DNA from: Glycomyces buryatensis
Lineage (GTDB): Bacteria > Actinomycetota > Actinomycetes > Mycobacteriales > Micromonosporaceae
DNA length: 64,000 nucleotides
Reading direction: 5' to 3'
Assembly: GCF_004912275.1 (NCBI RefSeq)
Contig: NZ_STGY01000042.1
Span: 97,683-161,682, forward strand
The notes under the pieces are model-generated. The model was given only the letters and a program-made list of their open reading frames with translations. It did no database searches and was not told where the DNA came from. Positions 54,644 to 63,665 of the stretch are shown here, one piece after another. Within the stretch, counting starts at the first letter, position 1, and every line of letters begins with the position of its first letter. Made by a program: the position numbers and the translations under genes.

Positions 54644-55891
54644 TTAAACGAGTTGCCCATTGCGGGCGACGACACGGCCCGACTTGACGACGAGCCTGCG
54701 CGCCGGGTGCATCAGCAGCGCCTCGGCGGGGACCCGCGCGTCGACCGCCACGAGGTCGGCGCGGTCGCCGACCGAGAGCCCGTAGCCCTCGATGCCGATG
54801 ACCTCGGCGCCGCCGAACGTCGCGGCCCGCAGGGCGATCTCGATGTCCGGGTCGGCCGAGAAACCGGAGCCGCGCGCGACGTCGGCGGTGTGGGCGAGCA
54901 GGTCACCGGTGCCGTACGGGCTCCACAGGTCCCGCACGCCGTCATTGCCGAGCCCGGCCGGAATGCCGGCCGCGGCGGCGGCCCGCAGCGGCAGCGGCTG
55001 CTTCTCCGAGGACCCGGCGAGCGAGATCCGCTGCTCGGCGAGCTCGCCGATCAGGTGGGCGCGGGTCGCAGCGGGGACGTCCGGGTCGCTCAGCGCGAAC
55101 GCGTGGCTCACGGTCACCTTGCCCTGCATGCCGAGCGCCTTGGTGCGCTCGATGATGAGCTCGAACTCGAACACGCCGAGGTTGCCCGCGTCGTGGAGGT
55201 GGATGTCGACGCCCGCGCCGTGGCGCACGGCCAGGTCGAAGACGGTGTCGAGGTGGCGCACCGGGTCGCGGTCGTAGCCGCCGGGGTCGATACCGCCGAT
55301 GAGCTTCACGCCGTCGGCGAGGGCGGCGTCGAGCAGTTCGGCCGTCCCGGGCCGGGTCAGCAGCCCGGCCTGCGGGAACGCCACGATCTCGACCTCGATT
55401 CGCCCACCCAATCGGGCGACGGCCTCGCGGACGGCGATGACGCCGTCGAGCCCGACACCCGGATCGACGTCCACATGGGACCGAGCATGAGTGGTGCCGG
55501 AGGCGACCATGTGTTCCAGCAGCGCGGTGATGTAGTCGGTGGAGGGAATCCCGAGCTCCTCGCGGCGCTCCATGCCGTAGGCGATCGCGCCGTCCAGGCC
55601 GGGCCCGGCGGTGCGCGGCACCCAGGGGCCGCCCCACAGGGTCTTGTCGAGGTGGGCGTGGGCGTCGACCAGGCCGGGAATGACGACGGCGCCGCCGAGG
55701 TCCTCCGTATCGGCGCCGTCCGCGCCGATCCCCCCGGCATTCGCGCCGCTTTCCGGGCCGTTCCCACCACCGTCCGCGCCGCCTTCTGCACTGGCGGCCG
55801 GGCCGATCTCGGCGATGCGGCCGCCCGAGAGGCGGAGGTCGGCGGGGCCGTGGCCCCACAGGTTCGCGTTGCGCAGCACCAGATCGGTCAC
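54644..55891 (-). CDS. Amidohydrolase family protein (cytosine-deaminase-like)
   Basis: 415 residues from GTG at 55891 (AAAGGACC upstream); a longer in-frame ATG at 55933 has no support. The metal site is HAHLDKT (about 84-90), with further ligands in THARSHVDVDP, DIHLHD and the Asp of PAGLGNDGVRD. This pattern fits the cytosine deaminase/N-isopropylammelide group, which hydrolyses exocyclic amines on pyrimidines or triazines. Between about 35 and 60 there is a glycine/alanine-rich insertion, possibly surface-exposed. The divergent GntR gene and palindromes suggest substrate-controlled expression. Confidence 0.86.
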   Translation of the reverse strand: MTDLVLRNANLWGHGPADLRLSGGRIAEIGPAASAEGGADGGGNGPESGANAGGIGADGADTEDLGGAVVIPGLVDAHAHLDKTLWGGPWVPRTAGPGLDGAIAYGMERREELGIPSTDYITALLEHMVASGTTHARSHVDVDPGVGLDGVIAVREAVARLGGRIEVEIVAFPQAGLLTRPGTAELLDAALADGVKLIGGIDPGGYDRDPVRHLDTVFDLAVRHGAGVDIHLHDAGNLGVFEFELIIERTKALGMQGKVTVSHAFALSDPDVPAATRAHLIGELAEQRISLAGSSEKQPLPLRAAAAAGIPAGLGNDGVRDLWSPYGTGDLLAHTADVARGSGFSADPDIEIALRAATFGGAEVIGIEGYGLSVGDRADLVAVDARVPAEALLMHPARRLVVKSGRVVARNGQLV

Positions 55892-55946
55892 GGCGGCGGT
55901 CCTTTCGGAGACAATTGATCGGGGCGGAGACAATGATCAGGATTAA

Positions 55947-55981
55947 TGGTATACCACTACTGGCGATCCTATATCATATAG
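55947..55981. promoter_or_regulatory. GntR-type operator candidates
   Basis: TGGTATACCA (55947-55956) is a perfect palindrome of the FadR/GntR class, and CTATATCATATAG (55969-55981) is a second one with a single central base. Both are in the AT-rich gap between the divergent amidohydrolase and GntR genes. Spacing of about 22 bp puts them on the same DNA face. They probably bind the adjacent GntR protein. Confidence 0.6.
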
Positions 55982-56012
55982 CGTCTGCAGCCCAACCTTG
56001 GAGTCGAACGCC

Positions 56013-56702
56013 ATGACCAGCCGCCGCGAGCACGCCTATCGGACCATGCGCGAAGCCGTCATCACCGGCGCTTGGCCCCCCGGACACCGGCTCATCGAGC
56101 GGGACCTCGCCGCCGAGCTCGACGTCTCGCGCATCCCGCTGCGGGAGGCCATGCGGCAGCTCGCGGGCGAGGGCCTGGTCACGGCCGTGGCGGGGCAGGG
56201 CACGATCGTCAGCGCACTGACCGAGACCGACGTGGCGGACCTGTTCGACCTGCGGGAGTCGTTGGAGCCCTTGGCCGCGCGCCTCGCCGCCGAGCGCCGC
56301 GACCCGGCGGGCCTGGCGCGCCTGCGGTCCACACTGGAGCAGGCGGCCGCGCTGTCCGAGGAGGAGCGCGCGGACCTCCTCGACGCCAACGCCGCCTTCC
56401 ACACCGAGCTAGTGGCCGCATCGGGGAACGCGCTGCTGGCGCAGGTGATGGACCCCCTCGAAGCGCGGGTGCGCCGGCTCTTCCACTACACCGAGCGCAA
56501 CCCGGCCCGGCAGTGCCACGAGCACACGACGCAGTACGAGGCGATCGCGTCCGGCGACGGTGACCTCGCGGCCTCGCTGGCGCTCGAACACGCCAGGGAG
56601 GGAAGGGAACCCGCCTTGGAGACGGTGCGCCAGAGGCGGACCGAGGCGGTGGATCCCTTGGAGGCCACCCGGACCCGCCGCCGCAAGAAGGTCGCGGAGT
56701 AG
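56013..56702 (+). CDS. GntR family regulator (FadR/FCD subfamily)
   Basis: 229 residues from ATG at 56013 (GGAG upstream); TTG at 55998 is a possible longer start. The winged helix (about 5-70) has LIERDLAAELDVSRIPLREAMRQLAGEGLV. The FCD domain (about 75-215) is helical with DLFDLRESLEPLAARLAAER and metal-binding-type histidines in FHTELVAASGN and HEHTTQYEAIASGD. It would respond to a carboxylate or purine/pyrimidine-type ligand. It most probably controls the divergent amidohydrolase gene. It could also act on the downstream sugar operon. Confidence 0.9.
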   Translation: MTSRREHAYRTMREAVITGAWPPGHRLIERDLAAELDVSRIPLREAMRQLAGEGLVTAVAGQGTIVSALTETDVADLFDLRESLEPLAARLAAERRDPAGLARLRSTLEQAAALSEEERADLLDANAAFHTELVAASGNALLAQVMDPLEARVRRLFHYTERNPARQCHEHTTQYEAIASGDGDLAASLALEHAREGREPALETVRQRRTEAVDPLEATRTRRRKKVAE

Positions 56703-56809
56703 GGCGGTCCGGCCTGGAACGCAGAGATGCGGGAAGGCCGCCGAGTGAGGCCGGCCGACCGGAACGCACCGGTGCAAATCGGGCGGAGTTTAAGGTATGC
56801 ATCGATTTC

Positions 56810-56881
56810 TGTCAATGAATCGCCAGCGTATTGACATATTTATTTCATGGCTTGACATAACCTCGGTCACAGTCGTAACCT
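56810..56881 (+). promoter_or_regulatory. Promoter and operator of the second sugar operon
   Basis: TGTCAAT (56810-56816) and ATTGACA (56830-56836) are exact complements with a 13 bp spacer. TTGACA recurs at 56831 and 56852. The second, with TAACCT at 56876-56881 (18 bp spacer), is the likely promoter. The inverted repeat just upstream would suit a ROK or LacI-type repressor; the ROK gene that ends the operon is the obvious candidate. The rest of the 289 bp gap has no other feature. Confidence 0.5.
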
Positions 56882-56991
56882 AAGCCGCAGCCATCCATCC
56901 CATAAACCACATCGCGGATCATCCCTCCCCCTGAAGGCAAGCGTCATCATTTTCGTGGCCGGCCCCCCGGCCAGGTGAAAGGACAGCCAGC

Positions 56992-58404
56992 GTGTCGAAC
57001 GAACTCCCCCACACCCGTCACCCCTCCCAGCCGCTCACTTCGTTCGCTTCCCCGAACCCGAGCGGCTCCGCCGCGCATGCAATGGGCACCCCTCCGTCCC
57101 TGACCCGCCGAAACCTCGTGAAGGCCTCCGGCATCGCCGGACTCGGGCTTGGCCTCGGGACTGGACTCGGCGCCTGCGGGCGCGGCTTCGGCGGCGGCGG
57201 GGACGACGACGGTGACGGCGTCGAACTCAACATGGTCTGGTGGGGCGACGCCGCCCGGGCCGAGGTCACCCAGGCCGCCCTCGACATCTTCACCGAGGAG
57301 ACCGGCATCGCCGTCAAGACTGAGTACCAGGACTCCGGCCCTTACGCGGACAAACTCGCCACCCGCTTCGCCGCCGGCGACGAGCCCGACCTCATGGCCA
57401 TGCGCATGGACTCCCTCCGCGAGTACGCCGACCGCGGCGCCCTGCTCGACCTCAACACCTCCGGCGACGCGGTAGACCTCAGTGGACTGTCCGAGAGCGC
57501 CGCCACCCTCGCCGAGGTCGGCGACGCCGTCTACGGCGTCCCCGCCGGGCTCAACGCGATCGGCTTCATCGTCAACCAGGACGTCACGGACCAGTACAGC
57601 ATCGAGATCCCCGACGGCGACACCTGGAGCTGGGACGACCTGGCCGCCTTCGCGAAGGCCATCACCGACGCCAGCGGCGGCGAGGTCTACGGCACCGGCT
57701 TCGAGGCCGCCACCCTCGCCAACCTGGTGGTGTGGACCCGCCAGCAGGGCGAGGACTTCTTCACCGAGGAGGGCACGCTCGGCATCACCGCCGGGACCGT
57801 CGAGGCCTGGTTCGACATGATCGCCGCAATGCGCGCCGAAGGCGGCTTCCCGCCCGCCGGGTTCTTCGAGCAGGTCGGCGGCGGGCCCGAGCAGTCCTAC
57901 ATCGCCACCGGCGACCTCGCCTCGCAGATCATCCCCACCAACAACTTCCTGGGCTACAACCAGGCCGCGGGCGGGAACCTCGCCCTGCTGCGAATGCCCG
58001 GCGAGACCACGAGCACGCGCCGCGGCCAGTCGGTCGACTGCCCGCACCTGTGGTCGATCGCCTCCGGCTCCGAGAACCAGGCGGAAGCGTTGCAGCTCCT
58101 GGACTTCCTCACCAACGACCTGCGGGCCTCCGAAGCCACCGGCACCACCCGCGGCGTCCCGGCGAACACCCAGGTCGCCGAGGACCTCGCGCCCTCGCTC
58201 GAACCCGACGACCAGACCGCCACCGAGTACCTCGCGGGCCTCCAGGCCGAGGACCTCCCGCGCTCCTACACCTACCCGCCGGGCGGCAGCGCGATCGCCG
58301 ACAGCCTCGCGGCCATTGCCGTCGAGGTCGAGTTCGAACGACAGAGCTCGGCAGACGGCGCGGCCGCGTTCATCGCAGAAGCTGAGGGAGCACTCGGCCA
58401 GTGA
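56992..58404 (+). CDS. Sugar ABC transporter substrate-binding lipoprotein (second operon)
   Basis: 470 residues from GTG at 56992 with AAAGGAC upstream. A long N-region of about 38 residues leads to a twin-arginine motif (TRRNLVKASGIAGLG) and a lipobox ending GLGAC, so Tat export with lipid anchoring is likely. Mature features: PDLMAMRMDSLREYADRGALLDL, AGLNAIGFIVNQDV and IASGSENQAEALQLLDFL. It binds an oligosaccharide, probably a xylan or arabinan fragment to judge from the GH43 gene downstream. Overlaps the next gene by 4 bp. Confidence 0.9.
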   Translation: MSNELPHTRHPSQPLTSFASPNPSGSAAHAMGTPPSLTRRNLVKASGIAGLGLGLGTGLGACGRGFGGGGDDDGDGVELNMVWWGDAARAEVTQAALDIFTEETGIAVKTEYQDSGPYADKLATRFAAGDEPDLMAMRMDSLREYADRGALLDLNTSGDAVDLSGLSESAATLAEVGDAVYGVPAGLNAIGFIVNQDVTDQYSIEIPDGDTWSWDDLAAFAKAITDASGGEVYGTGFEAATLANLVVWTRQQGEDFFTEEGTLGITAGTVEAWFDMIAAMRAEGGFPPAGFFEQVGGGPEQSYIATGDLASQIIPTNNFLGYNQAAGGNLALLRMPGETTSTRRGQSVDCPHLWSIASGSENQAEALQLLDFLTNDLRASEATGTTRGVPANTQVAEDLAPSLEPDDQTATEYLAGLQAEDLPRSYTYPPGGSAIADSLAAIAVEVEFERQSSADGAAAFIAEAEGALGQ

Positions 58405-59342
58405 CCATTTCCACCGAAGCCGCAGCCGTGTCGGCGGAGGCGGTCCCGACTGCGGCGGCGCCCCAAAGGCGCCGCCGCAGGAGGGACCGGGCGGGCTACC
58501 TGTTCCTGCTGCCGTGGTTCATCGGGATGCTCTTCACGATCGTCCCGTTCTTCGCCTCGCTCTACCTGGCGTTCACCGACTACAACCTCCTCAACCCTCC
58601 CGAGTGGATCGGGCTGGCGAACTTCCGGGACATGTTCAGCGACCCGAAGCTGCTCCAGTCGATCAGGGTCACCTTCACCTACACGTTCGTGTCGGTGCCG
58701 CTGTCGCTGGTGGCCGCGCTGCTGGTCGCCATGGTCCTCAACCGGGGCATCAAGGCGCTCCCGGTCTACCGCGCGGTGTTCTACCTGCCGTCGCTGCTGG
58801 GTGCGAGCGTCGCCGTGGTCCTGTTGTGGCGCTACATCTTCGGCTTCGACGGGATCGTGAACGCGTTCCTCGGCTGGTTCGGCATCGCCGGGCCCGCCTG
58901 GACCTCGGACCCCGACTACGCGCTGACCACGCTGATCATCCTGCACATCTGGACGTTCGGCGCGCCGATGGTCATCTTCCTGGCCGGCCTGCGGCAGATC
59001 CCCGTCCAGTACTACGAGGCCGCCGCCGTCGACGGCGCCTCGAAGTGGCGCCGGTTCGTTTCGATCACGCTGCCACTGCTCAGCCCCATCATCTTCTTCA
59101 ACCTGATCCAGTCGCTGATCGCGTCGTTCCAGACCTTCACGCAGGGCTTCGTCATGAACAATGGCGGCGGCGGCCCGGCGAACTCCACATTGTTCTACAA
59201 CCTGTACCTCTACCAGCAGGGATTCAACCAGTTCAACATGGGTTACGCCTCGGCGATGGCCTGGACGCTGCTGGTGATCATCGCCTGCTTCACGGCCGTG
59301 ACGTTCTTCACGGCCAAGTACTGGGTGTACTACGAGAACTGA
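58401..59342 (+). CDS. Sugar ABC transporter permease (MalF type, second operon)
   Basis: 313 residues, GTG start. Six membrane helices after a basic RRRRRDRAGY segment. The EAA loop reads YYEAAAVDGASKWRRFVSITLP. FNLIQSLIASFQTFTQGFVMNNGGGGPANST is the typical MalF-like periplasmic loop. Pairs with the following permease; starts inside the stop of the binding-protein gene. Confidence 0.92.
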   Translation: MTISTEAAAVSAEAVPTAAAPQRRRRRRDRAGYLFLLPWFIGMLFTIVPFFASLYLAFTDYNLLNPPEWIGLANFRDMFSDPKLLQSIRVTFTYTFVSVPLSLVAALLVAMVLNRGIKALPVYRAVFYLPSLLGASVAVVLLWRYIFGFDGIVNAFLGWFGIAGPAWTSDPDYALTTLIILHIWTFGAPMVIFLAGLRQIPVQYYEAAAVDGASKWRRFVSITLPLLSPIIFFNLIQSLIASFQTFTQGFVMNNGGGGPANSTLFYNLYLYQQGFNQFNMGYASAMAWTLLVIIACFTAVTFFTAKYWVYYEN

Positions 59343-59349
59343 GGAACTC

Positions 59350-60255
59350 ATGTCGATCAGCACCATCCCACCTCGTCCGAAAGCGAAGCCAGAGTCCGAT
59401 GAGGACTCCCTGATCGAACGGCTCGGCTCCTCGCGCCGCAGCCGGTTCACCCGGCACATCATCCTGTGCCTCATCGGCCTGTTCATGATGTATCCGCTGC
59501 TGTGGATGCTCTCCAGCTCACTCAAGCCGAACGACCTGATCTTCTCCGACCTGGCGCTGTGGCCGTCCGCGTGGGACTTCTCGAACTACGCGGCGGGCTG
59601 GACGGCCCTGGAGTACGACTTCAGCGTCTACTTCGTCAACTCGCTCGTCATCGTCATCCTGAGCATCATCGGCAACCTGTTCTCGTGTTCGCTCGCCGCC
59701 TATGGATTCGCGCGGCTGGACTTCACCGGGCGCAAGCTGTTCTTCGTGCTCATGCTGGGCACGATGATGCTCCCCGGCCACGTCCTGCTGATCCCGCAGT
59801 ACATCCTGTTCTCGAACCTGGGGTGGCTCAACACCTACTACCCGCTGCTGGTCCCGAACTTCTTGGCCACCAACGCGTTCTTCATCTTCCTGATGGTCCA
59901 GTTCATGCGCTCGCTGCCGCCCGAGCTGGACGACGCCGCCCGCATCGACGGATGCGGCCCGTTTCGCATCTTCTGGAGCATCATCCTGCCGCTGTGCAAG
60001 CCGGCGTTCGCGACCACGGCGATCTTCACGTTCATCTCCGTGTGGAACGAGTTCTTCGGCCCGCTGATCTACCTGACCGACCCGGAGCTGTACACGGTCC
60101 CGCTGGCGCTGCGCCAGTTCGTCGACTCGGAGGGCCAGTCACAATGGGGACAGATGTTCGCCATGTCGGTGCTGTCCCTCGCCCCGATCATCGGATTCTT
60201 CATCGCCGGCCAGAAATACCTGGTCAAGGGCATCGCCACCACCGGACTCAAATAA
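59350..60255 (+). CDS. Sugar ABC transporter permease (MalG type, second operon)
   Basis: 301 residues, six membrane helices. The EAA motif reads LDDAARIDGCGPFRIFWSIILP; the C-terminus ends FIAGQKYLVKGIATTGLK, the usual MalG ending. FARLDFTGRKLFFVLMLGTMML is the conserved second-helix region. Starts 7 bp after the MalF-type gene. No ATPase gene follows; instead the operon continues with GH43. Confidence 0.92.
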   Translation: MSISTIPPRPKAKPESDEDSLIERLGSSRRSRFTRHIILCLIGLFMMYPLLWMLSSSLKPNDLIFSDLALWPSAWDFSNYAAGWTALEYDFSVYFVNSLVIVILSIIGNLFSCSLAAYGFARLDFTGRKLFFVLMLGTMMLPGHVLLIPQYILFSNLGWLNTYYPLLVPNFLATNAFFIFLMVQFMRSLPPELDDAARIDGCGPFRIFWSIILPLCKPAFATTAIFTFISVWNEFFGPLIYLTDPELYTVPLALRQFVDSEGQSQWGQMFAMSVLSLAPIIGFFIAGQKYLVKGIATTGLK

Positions 60256-60268
60256 GGACTACTGGCAC

Positions 60269-61834
60269 GTGCGTACCAGCGCTTGGAACTCAGACAACGG
60301 CGACGGCACCTACCGCAACCCCATCCTGCACGCGGACTGGTCCGACCCCGACGCCATCCGCGTTGGCGACGACTACTACCTGACCGCCTCCAGTTTCCAC
60401 CGGGTGCCTGGACTTCCGTTGCTGCACAGCAGGGACCTGGTCAACTGGTCGATCATCGGCCACGCCCTGCCCCGGCTGGAACCGGAGGAGGACTTCCTGG
60501 CCCCGCAGCACGGATGCGGGGTGTGGGCGCCGGCGCTGCGGCACCACGACGGGAGGTTCTGGATCTTCTATCCCGACCCGGACCGCGGGATCTTCGTGGT
60601 CACCGCCGAGGATCCTTCCGGCCCTTGGTCATCGCCGCACCTGCTCAAGGGCGGGCGCGGGCTCATCGACCCGTGTCCACTTTGGGATGAGGACGGTTCG
60701 GCGTACCTCGTGCACGCCTGGGCGAAGAGCCGCGCCGGGATCAATAACCGGCTGACCTGCCACCGCATGAGTCCGGACGCCACCGTGCTGCTCGACGAGG
60801 GCACGGTGATCATCGACGGCGACGCCCTGCCGGGGTTTCGCACCCTCGAGGGGCCCAAGTGCTACCGGCAGGACGGCTGGTACTGGATCTTCGCTCCCGC
60901 AGGGGGCGTCAAGGACGGCTGGCAGACGGCGTTCCGGTCCCGGAACATGCTGGGGCCCTATGAGGAACGGATCGTCCTCGAACAGGGCGACACCGACGTC
61001 AACGGCCCCCACCAGGGTGCCTGGGTGCAGGCGGCGGACGGGCGGGACTGGTTCCTGCACTTCCAGGACAAGGACGCGTTCGGACGCATCGTCCACTTGC
61101 AACCGATGGAGTTCGACGGCGACGGCTGGCCCGTCATCGGCGAGCAGGGCCGGCCGGTCCCCGGGTTCGCCAAGCCGGCCGAAGGCCCGCCGGGCGCCCC
61201 GGCCGACAGCGACGACTTCTCCTCGGATGCGCTTGGGCTGCAATGGACATGGTCGGCGAATCCCCAAGACGACTGGGCCGAGGTCGTTCCCGGGCGCGGA
61301 CTGCGCCTGCGGTGCGCCCCGACCGACACCGGAGACCTGCGCGAACTGCCCAACCTGCTCGGCCAGCTGCTGCCCTCGGATTCCTTCCGCGCGGAGACGA
61401 CGCTGCGCCTGGTCGACACGGGACCCGGCGCCCGCGCCGGACTCGCCGTCCTGGGCTACTCGTATGCCTGGGTCGGATTGGCGCACAATGATATCGGCGT
61501 CGTCGTGACCTGCCGCAGCGCGGGCGTCGACGGCACCGAGCCCGAAACGGCGCCCCTACGGGCGGTTCCCCTCTGCGAGGATGGGAAGACCGTGGAGGTC
61601 ACCGTCGGAGTCGAGGTCACCCCCGACGGCCGGTGCCGGTTCGACGCCGCCCTGACCGGCCAGGCGCCGCGCCCCATCGGCGAACCGTTCGAGGCGACGC
61701 AGGGCCGCTGGGTCGGGGCGACGCTGGGACTGTTCGCGGCGACTCCCGCCGCGCGGGTCTCCACCGACGAGAGCAACGGCTCGGCCGAGTTCGACTCGAT
61801 GAGGATCACCGCCCCGGGCACCGACCATGCGTGA
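60269..61834 (+). CDS. GH43 family beta-xylosidase/arabinofuranosidase
   Basis: 521 residues, GTG at 60269. The five-bladed propeller (about 10-320) has catalytic Asp in WSDPDAIRVGDDYYL, Asp in DPCPLWDEDG and Glu in TLEGPKCYR. A beta-sandwich domain (about 325-515) follows, as in GH43 subfamily 12-like xylosidases. No signal peptide, so it acts on oligosaccharides taken up by the adjacent transporter and releases xylose or arabinose. Overlaps the next gene by 8 bp. Confidence 0.92.
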   Translation: MRTSAWNSDNGDGTYRNPILHADWSDPDAIRVGDDYYLTASSFHRVPGLPLLHSRDLVNWSIIGHALPRLEPEEDFLAPQHGCGVWAPALRHHDGRFWIFYPDPDRGIFVVTAEDPSGPWSSPHLLKGGRGLIDPCPLWDEDGSAYLVHAWAKSRAGINNRLTCHRMSPDATVLLDEGTVIIDGDALPGFRTLEGPKCYRQDGWYWIFAPAGGVKDGWQTAFRSRNMLGPYEERIVLEQGDTDVNGPHQGAWVQAADGRDWFLHFQDKDAFGRIVHLQPMEFDGDGWPVIGEQGRPVPGFAKPAEGPPGAPADSDDFSSDALGLQWTWSANPQDDWAEVVPGRGLRLRCAPTDTGDLRELPNLLGQLLPSDSFRAETTLRLVDTGPGARAGLAVLGYSYAWVGLAHNDIGVVVTCRSAGVDGTEPETAPLRAVPLCEDGKTVEVTVGVEVTPDGRCRFDAALTGQAPRPIGEPFEATQGRWVGATLGLFAATPAARVSTDESNGSAEFDSMRITAPGTDHA

Positions 61835-62732
61835 CGACGAATCCATAGGAGACAGACAGGTCTTGGCCGTGGGCGGACGCGAGGTCGCCGACTACCGGTG
61901 GCTACCGAAGCTTGCGACCACGCTGTCTCCGCGGCCGTTCCTGCATCCGGTCCGCACGCTCGCCGGAACCCGCGTCACCGAGCTCATGCCCGCCGATCAC
62001 CCGCACCATCTCGGCGTCAGCGTCGCGGTGCCCGATGCGGGCGGCGTCAATTTCTGGGGCGGCCGCACCTTCGTGCGGGGCCGGGGATCGGTGCTGCTGC
62101 CCAATCACGGCGTCCAGCGGCACGTACGCCTGAACCGGCAGGGCGGCAATGTCATCGAGCCCGAGCTGGAATGGATCGCACCCGAAGGGGCGGTGCTGCT
62201 GCGCGAGCGGCGCCGCGTGGCGGCCGTGCCGCTCAGCGACACCGCGTGGGCACTGGACTTCGCCTTCGCGCTGACGAATGCGACCGCCGGGCCCCTCGGA
62301 TTCGCGTCCCCGCAGGTCAACGGCCGCCCGGGCGCGGGCTACGGCGGGTTCTTCTGGCGGGCACCGATGAGCAAGAGCGAGTGCGAGGGCAATGTCAGGG
62401 TCCTGGGTCCAGGTCTGGAGGGCGAGGAGGCGCTGCACGGCGCTTCCACGCCATGGCTCGGCCTCAACGGGTTCGCGCCCGCGCCGTGGACGCTGGTGTT
62501 CATCGCGGCAGGTGGGGAAGGCGATCCGTGGTTCGTGCGCAGCGGCGACTACGTCGGCGTCGGCACCTCCCTCGCCCTGGCCGAGCCGCTGGTGGTGGGC
62601 CCGGGCGCGGTCTTGTCGCGACGTATCATCACGGTAGTGGCGGACGACACGCTCACCGAGAAGTCCATGGCCGCCATCACCGAGACGGTGGCGTCGCATC
62701 CGGATCTCGGCCCCAACTGGGTACCTGACTAG
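61827..62732 (+). CDS. DUF6807 (PmoA-like) family protein, copy 1
   Basis: 301 residues. Motifs of the DUF6807 family: LSPRPFLHPVRTLAGTRVTELMPADHPHHLGVSVAVPD and VNFWGGRTFV, then GYGGFFWRAPM. The HPHH segment looks like a metal or catalytic site. The family has been annotated PmoA, but has no demonstrated monooxygenase role and is frequent in plant-polysaccharide loci. No signal peptide, so it probably modifies or hydrolyses an intracellular sugar derivative. It is a paralogue of the next gene, with about 35-40 percent identity by eye. Confidence 0.8.
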   Translation: MRDDESIGDRQVLAVGGREVADYRWLPKLATTLSPRPFLHPVRTLAGTRVTELMPADHPHHLGVSVAVPDAGGVNFWGGRTFVRGRGSVLLPNHGVQRHVRLNRQGGNVIEPELEWIAPEGAVLLRERRRVAAVPLSDTAWALDFAFALTNATAGPLGFASPQVNGRPGAGYGGFFWRAPMSKSECEGNVRVLGPGLEGEEALHGASTPWLGLNGFAPAPWTLVFIAAGGEGDPWFVRSGDYVGVGTSLALAEPLVVGPGAVLSRRIITVVADDTLTEKSMAAITETVASHPDLGPNWVPD

Positions 62733-62762
62733 GCAATGGGCACAGAGGCATTGGGAGGCGCG

Positions 62763-63665
62763 ATGGAAGTTCCCGGTACCGCCGGTTCGATGCTCGCCGA
62801 CCGGCCGGGGGGCGTCTATGCGCTCCGGTTGGACGGCCGGGACGTCGCCGAATACGTGTGGAGCCCCGAGCTGCCGGCGTCGACCGCGCCGCGCCCGTTC
62901 CTCCATCCCGTGCGCACCCTCGCCGGCCTGGTGGTCACCGACGCCCGGCCCCACTCCCACACTCACCAGCTGGGCATCTCGATCGCCGCGCCCGATATCG
63001 CCGGGCTCAACTTCTGGGGCGGACGCACCTTCGTCGCCGGCCACGGACCCGCGTGGCTCGACGACCATGGCGCGCAAGAACATCAGCGCTGGATCCGGCA
63101 CACCGACGCCGAGCTCGCCCACACGGTGGGGTGGGTCAGTTCGAACCAGACGACGCTGCTGGACGAGAAGCGCACCATCACCGCCAACATGCTCGGCGAA
63201 GCCGCCTGGGTTCTGGGCGTTCACACTGAACTGACCAATGCGACGGAGCGGCCGCTGCCGATCCGCTCTCCGGCCGCGCTCGGGCGTCCCGGCGCCGGAT
63301 ACGGCGGCTTCTTCTGGCGGGGACCGGAAGTGACGGGGCCGGTGCGCCTGCTCAGCCCGGTCGGGGCCGACGTCCCCTCGATCCACGGCCGCACGGCCGA
63401 CTGGGTCGCCGCCGCGGGCGCCGACGCCAAAAGTCGTGAATGGACGATGCTGTTCACGCACGCCGACGAGACGACCGCAAGGGACCGCTGGTTCGTCCGC
63501 GCCCGCGACTACCTGGGCGTCGGGTCCTCGCTGACGTGGGACCGCCCGCTCGAGCTCGCGCCGGGAGCGACCATCGACCGGCACCTGCTCGCGGTCGTCG
63601 CCGACGGCACGCTCACCGCGGACGAGGCCGCCGAGTACGCCTCCGCCGCCCGGTCCGCGACATGA
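62763..63665 (+). CDS. DUF6807 (PmoA-like) family protein, copy 2
   Basis: 300 residues from ATG at 62763, preceded by GGGAGGCG; ATG at 62736 adds nine residues without a ribosome site. Same family as the preceding gene: PRPFLHPVRTLAGLVVTDARPHSHTHQLGISIAAPD, then LNFWGGRTFV and GYGGFFWRGPE. The histidine segment is HSHTH rather than HPHH, so the putative active sites differ, suggesting related but distinct substrates. The stop overlaps the ROK start by 4 bp. Confidence 0.8.
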   Translation: MEVPGTAGSMLADRPGGVYALRLDGRDVAEYVWSPELPASTAPRPFLHPVRTLAGLVVTDARPHSHTHQLGISIAAPDIAGLNFWGGRTFVAGHGPAWLDDHGAQEHQRWIRHTDAELAHTVGWVSSNQTTLLDEKRTITANMLGEAAWVLGVHTELTNATERPLPIRSPAALGRPGAGYGGFFWRGPEVTGPVRLLSPVGADVPSIHGRTADWVAAAGADAKSREWTMLFTHADETTARDRWFVRARDYLGVGSSLTWDRPLELAPGATIDRHLLAVVADGTLTADEAAEYASAARSAT

